Positions 15,927 through 24,654 of a DNA stretch of 42,266 nucleotides are shown here, in pieces; the first letter of the stretch is position 1, and the number at the start of each line of letters is the position of its first letter. The translations under genes and the position numbers were made by a program. The stretch is from Lachnospiraceae bacterium (GTDB lineage: Bacteria; Bacillota; Clostridia; Lachnospirales; Bianqueaceae). The notes under the pieces were generated by a model. That model had not been told where the DNA came from. It did not search any database and saw only the letters and a list, made by a program, of their open reading frames with translations. Location: contig JABUST010000050.1 in the NCBI GenBank assembly GCA_021442595.1, forward strand, positions 1 through 42,266. Direction: 5' to 3'.

Positions 15927-17153
15927 TTATGCATCAGCAGAGGTTCTGTTCGCATCCTTCAACTGCCCGGAGGTCTTAATGGTAGCTGCATAGGCACTGT
16001 TGCAAAGACCTAAAACCGCAGATAGAATGAAGAGGGTCTCCATGCCAAGAGCCTGCCAGATCCAGCCTCCGAAGAGGGCGATGAGAATGGTGATCATGTG
16101 GTTGACGGAAATGCCGGTAGAGATGGTGGCACGGGTCTCCTCGGGACTGTCGGAGATATCCTGCACATACACATTGGAGGCCATAGAAGCCAGAGAGATG
16201 ATGGAATCCAGAATATAGTTGACACAGCAAACCACGAAGGCAACCGGCATGGGGAAGATCCGATGGGCAAAGCCGTAGAAGAAGCATACGATCACCAATA
16301 TCAGGGTGTCACTGATCATGACGATCTTATAGCCCAGCTTGTCAATGATCTTTCCTACCACAGGGGCAAGGAAGAAACAGCATATTGCGGAGACGGCAAA
16401 GAGCAGACTGATAACCAGAGCATTGGCGCCGTAGAAAAGTATGAGCACATAGGGACCGAAGGTAAAGAATACCTGCTTTCTGGCTCCGTAAAACACCTCC
16501 AGCATATAATACTTGGTGTATTTCTTTCGAAAATAGAACCGGCGTTTGCTGCTGTCGGTGGTACTGTTTCCCTTGATCCTGAAACAGAAGATGACACCTG
16601 CGGCAATGAGGCAGGTGGAAGCAATGAAGAATGCACGGTAGGGTTTCTGGACTGAAGACATAAGCATAAAGGCCACAATGACCACTCCGTAGCCGCCCAA
16701 TGTTCCTATCTGGGTGATGGCATTCTGATATCCCAGGGCCTGTCCGCCTTTTCCTTCTTTAGAGTATTCCAGAGAAAGGGTGTTTTTCATGCCAAGCTGG
16801 ATATGTTCACCAAGGGAGTAAGTACAGATGGCAATGGTCACCAGAGCTTTTCCTGGGGGAACCACGGAGATCATGACCATGCCCAGCAGCATGATGATGG
16901 AACCAATTTTATACAGGGCCTGCGCTGAAAATCGATAAAAAAGCGCCAGAATGAAGACCAGCAACAAGCCGGGGAGCTCACGGAAAAACTCTGTGACACC
17001 ACGGTCCAGCTCTCCCATTCCTACGATCTCTGCCAGATAGTTATCCAGAACTCCCTTATAGATGCCATAGCCCAGACCGCAGACGATGAGAGTCAGAAGG
17101 AAGGACATATAGGGGGACTCGGATTTGTAGATTTCTCTTAATTTCTTGAGCAT
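15927..17153 (-). CDS. MFS transporter
   Basis: Major facilitator superfamily membrane protein of 408 residues with about 12 hydrophobic segments and a central hydrophilic loop (FRIKGNSTTDSSKRRFYFRK) between two six-helix halves. Substrate is unknown. It is convergent with the AraC-GH39 regulator and divergent from the NCS2 permease, so it might belong to the glycoside locus (for example export of an aglycone) or be independent. The start at 17153 is supported by GGAGGT 6 nt upstream and by an extended -10 promoter. I see no antibiotic-family signature strong enough for a drug-resistance call. Confidence 0.8.
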   Translation of the reverse strand: MLKKLREIYKSESPYMSFLLTLIVCGLGYGIYKGVLDNYLAEIVGMGELDRGVTEFFRELPGLLLVFILALFYRFSAQALYKIGSIIMLLGMVMISVVPPGKALVTIAICTYSLGEHIQLGMKNTLSLEYSKEGKGGQALGYQNAITQIGTLGGYGVVIVAFMLMSSVQKPYRAFFIASTCLIAAGVIFCFRIKGNSTTDSSKRRFYFRKKYTKYYMLEVFYGARKQVFFTFGPYVLILFYGANALVISLLFAVSAICCFFLAPVVGKIIDKLGYKIVMISDTLILVIVCFFYGFAHRIFPMPVAFVVCCVNYILDSIISLASMASNVYVQDISDSPEETRATISTGISVNHMITILIALFGGWIWQALGMETLFILSAVLGLCNSAYAATIKTSGQLKDANRTSADA

Positions 17154-17177
17154 GATGGTACCTCCGAAAACGGTAGA

Positions 17178-17186
17178 ATTATACCA
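17178..17186 (-). promoter_or_regulatory. Extended -10 promoter for MFS gene
   Basis: On the minus strand the sequence reads TGG-TATAAT (TATAAT at 17178-17183, TG two bases upstream), about 25 nt before the MFS start. No clear -35 is seen, as is common with extended -10 sites. Confidence 0.55.
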
Positions 17187-17277
17187 TATCTTGTGTTTTT
17201 TAGAAACAGAAACTACATTTTGTTGCTATTGTATAGGGATAAGAGCTTTTCATGACAATGCTTCATTATTCCTTGCA

Positions 17278-17306
17278 TTGACCATTCCGGTGGGAGCGGG
17301 TATGAT
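17278..17306 (+). promoter_or_regulatory. Sigma-70-type promoter for NCS2 permease
   Basis: TTGACC at 17278-17283, exactly 17 nt, then TATGAT at 17301-17306. The start codon is 42 nt further on. No purine riboswitch or terminator is visible in the short leader. Confidence 0.75.
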
Positions 17307-17348
17307 ATTTTCTATCAAAAATTCCAATAATGAAAGAGTGGTATTCTT

Positions 17349-18788
17349 ATGAACAAGAACGCTAACACGCTGGCTCCGGAAGCCTTCACCTTTGATGGTA
17401 AAATGCCTCTGAAACAGGCTATTCCCCTTGGCCTTCAGCACGTCCTTGCCATGTTCGTCGGCAATCTGACACCTCTGATCATCATCACCGGTGCCTGCGG
17501 TATGGCTACGGAGGAATTCGCTTCTCTCCAGATCAGCCTTCTGCAAAATGCAATGCTGGTGGCAGGTCTCGTGACCCTGCTGCAGCTCTTCGCCATCGGT
17601 CCCATCGGCGGCAATGTTCCCATCATCATGGGTACTTCCTCCGGATTCATCGGTGTATTCAAGTCTGTTGCTGCTACTATGGGCGGCGGTGTTCTTGCCT
17701 ACGGCGCCATCATGGGAGCTTCCATTATCGGCGGTCTCTTTGAGACAGTTCTGGGCTTCTTCCTGAAACCCCTCAGAAAGTTCTTCCCACCTGTTGTCAC
17801 CGGTACCGTAGTTCTTTCCATCGGTCTGAGCCTGATCTCTGTTGGAGTTAACTCCTTCGGCGGCGGAAATACGGCTGTGGACTTCGGTTCCCTGGAGAAC
17901 CTGCTTCTTGCTATCTTTGTCCTGGTGGTCATCCTGGTCGTGAAGCATGTAGGCAAAGGTTTCCTGAGCTCTTCTGCAATTCTGATCGGCATCGTTGTGG
18001 GATACATTGCTGCAGGCGTTATGGGTCTTGTTCTCCCCACCACCGGTGTTACCGCCGAGGGTGTTGAATATACTAAGGCCTGGGTGCTGAACTGGAACAA
18101 GGTGGCTGAGGCCAGCTGGTTCGCTCTGCCCAAGCTGATGCCTGTTAAGCCAGTATTTGATATGCGAGCCATCATTCCTGTTCTTGTAATGTTTGTGGTG
18201 ACTGCCGTTGAGACTGTCGGAGACATTTCCGGTGTTATCGTAGGCGGTATGGACCGCGAAGCTACCGATAAGGAGCTTTCCGGCGGTGTCGCCTGTGACG
18301 GTTTCGGTTCTTCTTTCGCAGCACTGTTCGGTGTCCTTCCCAACACCTCTTTCAGCCAGAATGTAGGCCTGGTCTCCCTGACCAAGGTGGTTAACCGTTA
18401 CGCTCTTGCTACCGGCGCCATTTTCCTTGTTCTGTGCGGTCTGATCCCCAAGCTGGCAGCTCTCGTTTCCATGATGCCTCAGGCTGTTCTGGGCGGCGCT
18501 GCTGTTATGATGTTCTCCAGCATCGTTGTATCCGGTATTCAGCTGATCACCCGTGATCCTCTGACAGCCAGAAATCTTTCCATCGTTTCTGTGGCTCTGG
18601 GTCTTGGCTATGGTATCGGTGCGAACCCCGCTGTGCTCAGCGGCGCCCCTCAGGTCATTCAGCTGATCTTCGGAGGCAGCGGAATCGTTCCTGCAGCTAT
18701 CGTGGCTATTCTGCTGAATGTTCTCCTTCCTCAGGAAAAGGAAGAGGTCAAGGCAGCAGCTGAAGAAGCAGTTGAGGAAAAAGCTTAA
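17349..18788 (+). CDS. NCS2-family nucleobase permease (xanthine/uracil/urate type)
   Basis: Nucleobase:cation symporter of 479 residues with about 14 hydrophobic segments. Signatures seen are GGNVPIIMGTSSGFIG (residues 87-102), AVETVGD with Glu288 in the TM8 substrate site, and the NAT/NCS2 motif NTSFSQNVGLVSLTKV (332-347), including Gln337 and Asn338. The wording of these motifs fits purine transporters (xanthine or urate) better than uracil, and the xanthine-dehydrogenase-type genes 1 kb downstream support a purine. The gene is monocistronic, with its own promoter and terminator. The ribosome site is weak (GAAAGAG). Exact specificity is inferred. Confidence 0.88.
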   Translation: MNKNANTLAPEAFTFDGKMPLKQAIPLGLQHVLAMFVGNLTPLIIITGACGMATEEFASLQISLLQNAMLVAGLVTLLQLFAIGPIGGNVPIIMGTSSGFIGVFKSVAATMGGGVLAYGAIMGASIIGGLFETVLGFFLKPLRKFFPPVVTGTVVLSIGLSLISVGVNSFGGGNTAVDFGSLENLLLAIFVLVVILVVKHVGKGFLSSSAILIGIVVGYIAAGVMGLVLPTTGVTAEGVEYTKAWVLNWNKVAEASWFALPKLMPVKPVFDMRAIIPVLVMFVVTAVETVGDISGVIVGGMDREATDKELSGGVACDGFGSSFAALFGVLPNTSFSQNVGLVSLTKVVNRYALATGAIFLVLCGLIPKLAALVSMMPQAVLGGAAVMMFSSIVVSGIQLITRDPLTARNLSIVSVALGLGYGIGANPAVLSGAPQVIQLIFGGSGIVPAAIVAILLNVLLPQEKEEVKAAAEEAVEEKA

Positions 18789-18811
18789 TTCTTTTCCGAC
18801 AAGTAAAAAAT

Positions 18812-18887
18812 AAAACAGCCCCGGGCTTTCAGACGTCATCGGACTCATTTCCGAGTTCAGCCTGATAAGCTTAAGGGCTGTTTTTTT
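18812..18887. terminator. Branched bidirectional terminator
   Basis: AAAACAGCCC (18812-18821) pairs with GGGCTGTTTT (18875-18884) and runs into a T-tract. The 53-nt loop contains a further small stem (GGACTC/GAGTTC). On the minus strand the stem is followed by TTTTATTTTTT, so it can also end the mocA-like transcript. The stretch 18888-19010 holds nothing else I can support. Confidence 0.8.
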
Positions 18888-19010
18888 CATCATAAGAATC
18901 TGTTTAGGCTTTATTTCTTTATCGGCTGAAGGAATTCTGCAGAGTTTCCGCGAGAGAAAAGCTGAACTTCAGCTAATAGTGGAAGTTAGAGCAGATGAGA
19001 TCAACACGAA

Positions 19011-19613
19011 TTACTTAAGGCAGAGCAGCCTTTCAAGATCTTCCTGTGTATCCACATCCATCAATTCCCGGGCATCCGAGATCTCCAGATACCTTTCCAG
19101 CTCCGGATGGGCTTTGATTACGTAACTTCCACCTTTTCCTTCCGGAAGAGAAAGAAGTTCCGGATACAGAGAAGCAGGGAAGAGTACCGGTGAACCGGGT
19201 TCCCCATGGGTCCGGGGGCGCCAGATGCCCACAGGATCATTCTCTGCGCTTTCCAGAAGGCTCAGGATCGTCTCTCTGCTCAGCAAAGGCTGGTCACTCT
19301 GGCAGAACATGCATCTGTCGGATTCAAGAACCCGGGTTAGACCCAGCCGCACCGTGTCACTGCGATAGGGCAGATCATGGAGTATGCAATCAACATTTCT
19401 TCCGGCGCAATACGCCCTGACTTCCTCATGTCTGGTGACCACCACCCGGCGTGTAAAGCAGCCCTCCGTGATATCCAGGATCCGTTTGATGAGCGGCATG
19501 CCATCAAAGTCTGCCATCAGCTTATTGCTGCCGAAGCGCTTTGAAGCTCCGCTGGCCATGATGACGCAGGCTGCGTTTTTTCCGGATAAAGAAGAGACTA
19601 ACAGTATACTCAT
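19011..19613 (-). CDS. mocA: MocA-like molybdenum cofactor cytidylyltransferase (NTP transferase)
   Basis: Nucleotidyltransferase of 200 residues, MobA/MocA superfamily. The nucleotide-binding loop is IMASGASKRFGSNKL (18-32). QSDQPL (105-110) supplies the acidic metal site, and DVDTQEDL (186-193) closes the fold. GEPGSP at 137-142 matches the G-x-P-x-x-P pattern that marks CTP-using MocA enzymes rather than GTP-using MobA. It would make molybdopterin cytosine dinucleotide, the cofactor of bacterial xanthine-dehydrogenase-type enzymes. The gene sits directly opposite the xdh genes, an expected neighbour. The ribosome site (AAGGAAA) is about 16 nt from the ATG, so a slightly internal start is possible. 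A role in a selenium-dependent version of the enzyme is also possible. Confidence 0.8.
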   Translation of the reverse strand: MSILLVSSLSGKNAACVIMASGASKRFGSNKLMADFDGMPLIKRILDITEGCFTRRVVVTRHEEVRAYCAGRNVDCILHDLPYRSDTVRLGLTRVLESDRCMFCQSDQPLLSRETILSLLESAENDPVGIWRPRTHGEPGSPVLFPASLYPELLSLPEGKGGSYVIKAHPELERYLEISDARELMDVDTQEDLERLLCLK

Positions 19614-19647
19614 AAATGCTTGTTCACTTTCCTTATGTAGATTTTCA

Positions 19648-19665
19648 GCTCATAGAGATGAGCTT
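19648..19665. other. Small perfect stem in mocA leader
   Basis: AGCTCAT and ATGAGCT form a 7-bp perfect inverted repeat around a 4-nt loop (19648-19665), inside the short 5' leader of the minus-strand mocA-like gene. It could be an RNA hairpin or a DNA operator. No function is assigned. Confidence 0.4.
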
Positions 19666-19680
19666 CCTGTGACACTAACG

Positions 19681-19710
19681 ATTATACTCTGAATAACAGG
19701 ATAGATACAA
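19681..19710 (-). promoter_or_regulatory. Candidate promoter for mocA-like gene
   Basis: On the minus strand TTGTAT (19705-19710), an 18-nt spacer, then a perfect TATAAT (19681-19686), about 65 nt before the start codon. Confidence 0.5.
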
Positions 19711-19760
19711 ATCAAATAAACGTATCGATATAAAGGAAGGATGTATTAGTCTCAGGATTA

Positions 19761-19769
19761 TGGTACAAT
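19761..19769 (+). promoter_or_regulatory. Extended -10 promoter for xdh genes
   Basis: TGG-TACAAT (TG at 19761-19762, -10 at 19764-19769) lies 42 nt before the xdhB start. No convincing -35 is seen. Confidence 0.45.
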
Positions 19770-19811
19770 GAGGAGCAGGCATGTATCTATCAAAAACTAC
19801 AGGAGAAGTTT

Positions 19812-20603
19812 ATGCTGACCATACAGAACTATGTCAGACCGCAGTCTCTCCAGGAAGCCTGGGAGCTGAACCAGAAGCGTTCTTCCCGCATTGCCGGCGG
19901 AATGCTCTGGATGAAAATGAGCAAAGGAAACTGCGGGACACTCATCGATCTTTCCGATCTTGGTCTGAATACCATCGTTGAAACAGAGAAGGAGATCTCC
20001 ATCGGAGCCATGGTGACCCTGCGGGAGATAGAGCTCCATCCCTCCCTTCAGTCCTATTCATGGGGAGCTGTCCAAAGAGCTCTCAAAAACATTGTCGGTG
20101 TCCAGTTCAGAAACCTTGCTACACTGGGAGGAAGCCTCTGGGGACGGTTCGGTTTTTCCGATGTTCTCACGGTCTTTCTGGCCATGGATGCCTATGTGGA
20201 GCTATATAAGGGCGGCATTATTCCCCTGTCTGAGTTTGCAAAAATGAACTATGACAGGGATATTCTGGTAAGGCTGATCATAAAAAAGCAACCCTGCCTT
20301 ATGGCTTATGAAGATATGCGCATTGCCAGCACCGATATTCCCGTTCTTACCTGCGCCATCTCCTATATTGATGGAATCTTCAGAGCAACTGTAGGTGCCA
20401 GACCGGGCAGAGCGATGCTATTTTATGACGAAAAGGGAATTCTCTCTGAATGGATCACGGAGGAAAGCGCAGAGGCCTTTTCCCGGTATCTGATGGAACA
20501 GGTTCCCACCTCCGGAAATATTCGGGGAAGCAGTGCTTATCGAAGTCAGCTGGTCAAGGTACTGTCCCGCAGAGCGCTGCTGCAGATAAAAGGAGGGAAT
20601 TAA
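19812..20603 (+). CDS. xdhB: Xanthine-dehydrogenase-type FAD-binding subunit
   Basis: Medium (FAD) subunit of a three-subunit molybdenum hydroxylase, 263 residues. FAD-contact motifs of the family are seen: RIAGGML (26-32) and RNLATLGGSL (100-109), followed by FSDVLTVFLAMDA. It is somewhat shorter than the E. coli XdhB-type protein (about 290). It passes electrons from the 2Fe-2S subunit to NAD+ or another acceptor. The ribosome site AGGAGA precedes the ATG by about 5 nt, and the stop overlaps the next start (TAATG). Gene order FAD, FeS, Mo matches this enzyme class; purine hydroxylation is inferred from the permease and the large subunit. Confidence 0.85.
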   Translation: MLTIQNYVRPQSLQEAWELNQKRSSRIAGGMLWMKMSKGNCGTLIDLSDLGLNTIVETEKEISIGAMVTLREIELHPSLQSYSWGAVQRALKNIVGVQFRNLATLGGSLWGRFGFSDVLTVFLAMDAYVELYKGGIIPLSEFAKMNYDRDILVRLIIKKQPCLMAYEDMRIASTDIPVLTCAISYIDGIFRATVGARPGRAMLFYDEKGILSEWITEESAEAFSRYLMEQVPTSGNIRGSSAYRSQLVKVLSRRALLQIKGGN

Positions 20604-21058
20604 TGGAAGTCCGCATGAAGCTTAATGGAAAGAATATAACAGGTGATGTGCGGCCTGATTCTCTGCTCATCGACTTTCTGAGAGAGAAGGGCTGTGTCAG
20701 TGTGAAGCGTGGCTGCGAGACCTCCAACTGCGGTCTCTGTACTGTATTGATGGACGGAAAGCCGGTGCTCTCCTGTTCGCTTCTGACCCTGCGTGCCGCC
20801 GGTCACGATATTTTTACTTTGGAAGGTCTTCAGGAAGAGGCTTCTGAATTTGTGGGATTTATCGCCGATCAGGGAGCAGATCAGTGCGGCTTCTGCAACC
20901 CCGGGTTTGTCATGAACACCATAGCTCTTCTGCGGGAAAATCCGGACCCCACCGATGATGAGATCCGGGCTTTTCTATCCGGAAATCTGTGCAGGTGCAG
21001 CGGATATGAAGGTCAGCTCCGGGGCATCCGCAATTATCTGAGCAGTCGTCACGGGTAA
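20603..21058 (+). CDS. xdhC: Xanthine-dehydrogenase-type [2Fe-2S] subunit
   Basis: Small subunit of 151 residues with two 2Fe-2S clusters. The plant-type site is Cys38, 43, 46 and 58. The second helical-domain site is Cys95-x2-Cys98 with Cys130-x-Cys132 (QCGFCNPGF and LCRCSGY), Gln94 being the usual contact to the molybdopterin. The start ATG at 20603 is chosen because AAAGGAGGG lies 6-8 nt upstream, it overlaps the preceding stop by one base, and the family start (MEVRMKLNGK) fits; an upstream in-frame ATG at 20450 would run inside xdhB. It relays electrons between the molybdenum and FAD subunits. Confidence 0.92.
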   Translation: MEVRMKLNGKNITGDVRPDSLLIDFLREKGCVSVKRGCETSNCGLCTVLMDGKPVLSCSLLTLRAAGHDIFTLEGLQEEASEFVGFIADQGADQCGFCNPGFVMNTIALLRENPDPTDDEIRAFLSGNLCRCSGYEGQLRGIRNYLSSRHG

Positions 21059-21068
21059 GGAGGAAGCC

Positions 21069-23366
21069 ATGGATAACAGAACCTATAAGACGGTAGGACG
21101 GACTGTCCGAAAGAAGGATGCCATGCAGCTCCTTCTGGGAAAGCCCGTTTACACCCATGATATCATCCCTAAGGGCGCTTTGGTGGTCAAGCTTCTGCGC
21201 TCCCCCCATGCTCACGCCATGGTGGCTTCAGTAAACAAGAAAGCAGCCTCCGCCGTTCCCGGTGTGGCAGGTATTTATACCTGGGAGGATGCGCCCGGAA
21301 ACCGTTTCGCCATTGCGGGACAGACATACCCGGAGGCATCTCCCTACGACCGTCTGATCATTGACAGGCACATCCGGTTTGTGGGTGACGTGGTGGCCAT
21401 CGTGGCCGCAGAAACAGAAGCCGCCGCCGATAAAGCCATTAGGCTGATTAAGGTCAACTATGAGCTTCTGGACCCTGTTCTGGATATTCACACTGCCAAA
21501 GACAATCCCATTCTGGTACACCCGGAGGAGGATTGGTTTCCTCCCTGCCAGGTGGGAGGTGATCCCAAACGCAATCTGGTGGCCTGTGAGACAGACAGCC
21601 ACGGCGATGTAGACCGCATCATGGAAGAATGCGACATTGTCCTGGAGCACACATACCATACCAGAGCTTTCAATCAGGCCATGATGGAGACCTTCCGCAC
21701 CTACAGTGAGCTGGATCGCTACGGAAGACTGCACCTGATCTCATCTACGCAGATCGTATTTCATACCCGTCGGATCCTCTCCAGGGCCCTGGGTATACCC
21801 AAGTCCATGATCCGGGTGGAGAAGCCCCGGATCGGAGGAGGCTTCGGCGCCAAGCAGACGGCTGTCTGTGATGTTTATCCTGCCTTTGTCACCATGAAGA
21901 CCGGTCGTCCCGCGGAGATCATCTATTCAAGAAAGGAGAGCTTTGACGCAGGATCTCCCCGGCATGAAATGGAAATCAAAGTCAAACTGGGAGCAGACAA
22001 GGACGGTCGGATCCGGGCGCTGGATCTGTACACGCTTTCCAATACCGGCGCCTATGGGGAACATGGTCCTACCACCGTAGGCCTCAGCGGACATAAGTCC
22101 ATTCCCATGTACACCGGTTCTCTTGAAGCCTACCGCTTTGCCTATGATGTAGTTTATACCAACACCGTTCCGGCAGGCGCTTACCGAGGGTACGGTGCCA
22201 CCCAGGGTATCTTTGCACTGGAATCTGCCGTCAACGAGCTGGCTGAGAAGCTTCATATGGATCCCACGGTAATGAGAGAGCAGAACATGGTTCGAGAAGG
22301 CATGGTCATGCCCGCCTACTACGGGGAGACCGCCAATGCCTGTGCTCTGGACAGATGCCTGGCCCACTGTAAGGAAATGTTTCACTGGGATGAGAAGTAT
22401 CCTGTCCGGGATATGGGTAACGGAAAGGTCCGCACTGCCGGTGTGGCCATGGCCATGCAGGGTTCCTGCATTTCCGGTATTGATGTTGGATCTGCCACCA
22501 TCAAGCTCAATGAGGACGGAGGCTACAATCTGCTCATCGGTGCTGCAGACATGGGCACCGGGTGCGATACCATTCTGGCCCAGATGCTGGCAGAAAATAT
22601 GGACTGCAGCGTGGATGATGTGGCCGTTTTCGGAGCGGACACGGATGCTTCTCCCTATGACTCCGGATCCTATGCATCTTCCACCACCTATATCACCGGA
22701 AAAGCTGTGGAAAAAGCCTGCGATGATCTGAAGAAGAAGCTTTGCCGCATTGCTGCGGACATGCTGCAGGTGGATCCTGCCGATGTGCAGTTTGAAGGGA
22801 AATATGTCCGATGTCTGGCAGATGACAGAAAGATACCCCTGGGAGACATTGCATATAAGACCCAGGTCTTTTCCAACGAGCATGCGGAAGCCACAGCTTC
22901 CCATTCTTCTCCTGTTTCACCTCCTCCCTATATGGTAGGCATGGTGGAGATCGAACTGGATAAGGAGACCGGTCATGTAGAGGTACTGAATGTCTGTGCC
23001 GTGGTGGACTGCGGTATTCCCATCAATCCGGCCCTGGCCACCATTCAGACGGAAGGAGGCCTGGTACAGGGCATCGGTCATACCCTGATGGAAAATGTGA
23101 CTATCAATAAGAAAGGTAAGATCATTGAGGATAACTTCCTTCAGTATAAGCTTCCCACAAGGCTGGATATGGGTCATCTGAAGGTGGAATTTGAGCAGAG
23201 CTATGAGCCCACCGGTCCCTTCGGCGCCAAGTCCATTGGGGAGATCGTCATCAACACACCGGCTCCTGCCCTTGCTCACGCCATTTACCGGGCCACCGGA
23301 GTCTGGCACAGAGAGCTTCCCATTACACCTGAAAAGATTCTGATGGAGCTCCTTCAAAAGAACTAA
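21069..23366 (+). CDS. xdhA: Xanthine-dehydrogenase-type molybdopterin-binding subunit
   Basis: Catalytic large subunit of 765 residues, near the E. coli XdhA length. Molybdenum-site motifs are IGGGFGAKQ (255-263), AYRGYGATQG (371-380) and GPFGAKSIGE ending in the catalytic base Glu725. Arg373 corresponds to the substrate-binding Arg of xanthine dehydrogenases. Gln263 stands where animal enzymes have a purine-binding Glu, which I believe is also seen in E. coli XdhA-type proteins. The reaction is most likely hydroxylation of hypoxanthine or xanthine, but another N-heterocycle or aromatic substrate is possible. It begins 10 nt after xdhC, with AAGGAGG upstream. No XdhC-type sulfurtransferase maturation gene is in the window. 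Confidence 0.87.
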   Translation: MDNRTYKTVGRTVRKKDAMQLLLGKPVYTHDIIPKGALVVKLLRSPHAHAMVASVNKKAASAVPGVAGIYTWEDAPGNRFAIAGQTYPEASPYDRLIIDRHIRFVGDVVAIVAAETEAAADKAIRLIKVNYELLDPVLDIHTAKDNPILVHPEEDWFPPCQVGGDPKRNLVACETDSHGDVDRIMEECDIVLEHTYHTRAFNQAMMETFRTYSELDRYGRLHLISSTQIVFHTRRILSRALGIPKSMIRVEKPRIGGGFGAKQTAVCDVYPAFVTMKTGRPAEIIYSRKESFDAGSPRHEMEIKVKLGADKDGRIRALDLYTLSNTGAYGEHGPTTVGLSGHKSIPMYTGSLEAYRFAYDVVYTNTVPAGAYRGYGATQGIFALESAVNELAEKLHMDPTVMREQNMVREGMVMPAYYGETANACALDRCLAHCKEMFHWDEKYPVRDMGNGKVRTAGVAMAMQGSCISGIDVGSATIKLNEDGGYNLLIGAADMGTGCDTILAQMLAENMDCSVDDVAVFGADTDASPYDSGSYASSTTYITGKAVEKACDDLKKKLCRIAADMLQVDPADVQFEGKYVRCLADDRKIPLGDIAYKTQVFSNEHAEATASHSSPVSPPPYMVGMVEIELDKETGHVEVLNVCAVVDCGIPINPALATIQTEGGLVQGIGHTLMENVTINKKGKIIEDNFLQYKLPTRLDMGHLKVEFEQSYEPTGPFGAKSIGEIVINTPAPALAHAIYRATGVWHRELPITPEKILMELLQKN

Positions 23367-23371
23367 CCAAT

Positions 23372-23417
23372 AAAAAACCTCCTTCGAAGGAACATGATCC
23401 TTCAAAGGAGGTTTTTT
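23372..23417. terminator. Bidirectional intrinsic terminator between xdhA and DUF815 gene
   Basis: AAAAAACCTCCTT (23372-23384) pairs perfectly with the mirrored AAGGAGGTTTTTT ending at 23417, with A- and T-runs on the two sides. It serves both the + strand xdh genes and the - strand ilv operon. Confidence 0.92.
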
Positions 23418-23436
23418 GCCCTTTAAGACAATTAAT

Positions 23437-24654
23437 TTACTGTTTGCTCAGAAGGATATCGATAAACTGTCTGGCAGCCCGGGCAGAGCGGTTTCCTCTT
23501 CCCAACACATAGCGTTCGGCCTCCAGATCCAGCTCCTCACCCTTCATCTCAATACCCATCTCTTCGGCCAGATAATGAACGATCTCCAGATAGGTCTTTT
23601 TGTCAGGGCGTCGGAAGGTCACCTGCAGACCGAAGCGATCCGACAGGGAAACCAGCTCCTGCATGGTGTCATTGCGATGTACATCGTCTCCATCTCTGTC
23701 GGTGAAGCTTTCCTTCACCAGATGGCGGCGATTGCTGGTGGCATAAATGACCACATTAGAGCTTCTGGCAGATACAGAGCCCTCCAGAATAGCCTTTAGA
23801 GTACTGAAGTTGTCGTCATCCTTGGTGAAGGACAGATCGTCGATGAAGAGAATGAACTTCAGAGGATTTTCACTGAGCTCATCTAAAATACCGGGAATCT
23901 GGTGAAGCTGTTCCTTACGGACCTCAAGAATTCGGAGTCCCCGTTCATGAAGCTCATTTACCATGGCTTTGATGGTGGAGGATTTTCCGGTGCCTGCATC
24001 TCCGGTCAGGAGCATGTTGGCGGCGGGTTTTCCTTTCAGAAGAGCCAGCGTGTTATCCCGAATGATCTGCTTTTCCCGCTCATATCCCAGGAGCTGATCC
24101 ATGGTGATGGGGTCAGGATTGCGCACGGGAATGATCTGACCTGCCTCGCTGAGATAGAACATAAAGTACCGGGAATACATGCCGTATCCGTACTGGCCGA
24201 TGTTCTCACAGCGGTGGTGGTAGGTTTCCTTCAGCCGGACCGGTTTGACATCGAAGTCCGGCAGCGGGGAAGCGGAGGGAAGCAGGGCCTTCAGCTCATC
24301 CGGTGTCAGATTCGCGATCTGCTGAAGAATATCCAGTTCCCTGTCCACAGAGGCTTTCATGCTGTCGGATACCGGCTTACCGGCGCCGATGGAGCGGATA
24401 TAGATGTTTTCGTCGTCGTTTACGATACTGCTCAAATATCCGCCCAGAGTTCTGCGGTGGGAGTTGTAGAGAGCGGAAGTAAAGCTGCAGTAGGCATCTA
24501 CCGCATCCATGACAGCTTCCGGATCGTTATCCAGCTGATTGCTGTAATACACGCAGTCCAGAAAATCCGAAAAGCCAAAGAGGACCGGGTCGGCCAGTAA
24601 GGCGCGAAATACTGTCAGAGAGCGGAGGGCGCTGCGAAGTGTGAGTATGTTCAT
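23437..24654 (-). CDS. DUF815-family AAA+ ATPase
   Basis: Predicted P-loop ATPase of 405 residues, DUF815 type. Walker A is GDAGTGKS (218-225), Walker B is ILFIDD (268-273), and YATSNRR (304-310) is a sensor-1-like segment. The first 190 residues are helical and show no enzyme motif. Its start overlaps the ilvD stop by 4 nt (ATGA), so it is translationally coupled to ilvD and is the last gene before the shared terminator. Biological role is unknown; a chaperone-like or remodelling task is only a guess based on the AAA+ fold. Ribosome sites are weak, as expected for a coupled start. Confidence 0.85.
   Translation of the reverse strand: MNILTLRSALRSLTVFRALLADPVLFGFSDFLDCVYYSNQLDNDPEAVMDAVDAYCSFTSALYNSHRRTLGGYLSSIVNDDENIYIRSIGAGKPVSDSMKASVDRELDILQQIANLTPDELKALLPSASPLPDFDVKPVRLKETYHHRCENIGQYGYGMYSRYFMFYLSEAGQIIPVRNPDPITMDQLLGYEREKQIIRDNTLALLKGKPAANMLLTGDAGTGKSSTIKAMVNELHERGLRILEVRKEQLHQIPGILDELSENPLKFILFIDDLSFTKDDDNFSTLKAILEGSVSARSSNVVIYATSNRRHLVKESFTDRDGDDVHRNDTMQELVSLSDRFGLQVTFRRPDKKTYLEIVHYLAEEMGIEMKGEELDLEAERYVLGRGNRSARAARQFIDILLSKQ

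Noticed and set aside
17154-17348. Purine riboswitch before the NCS2 permease
   Set aside because: The transcript leader is only about 35 nt long, too short for an aptamer.
17250-18893. 547-codon open frame antisense to the NCS2 permease
   Set aside because: Composition (His, Asn, Gln rich) is typical of the reverse complement of a membrane protein gene; it also spans a promoter and a terminator.
20450-21058. Longer xdhC start at 20450
   Set aside because: It would overlap xdhB by about 150 nt; ATG at 20603 has a strong ribosome site and the family N-terminus.
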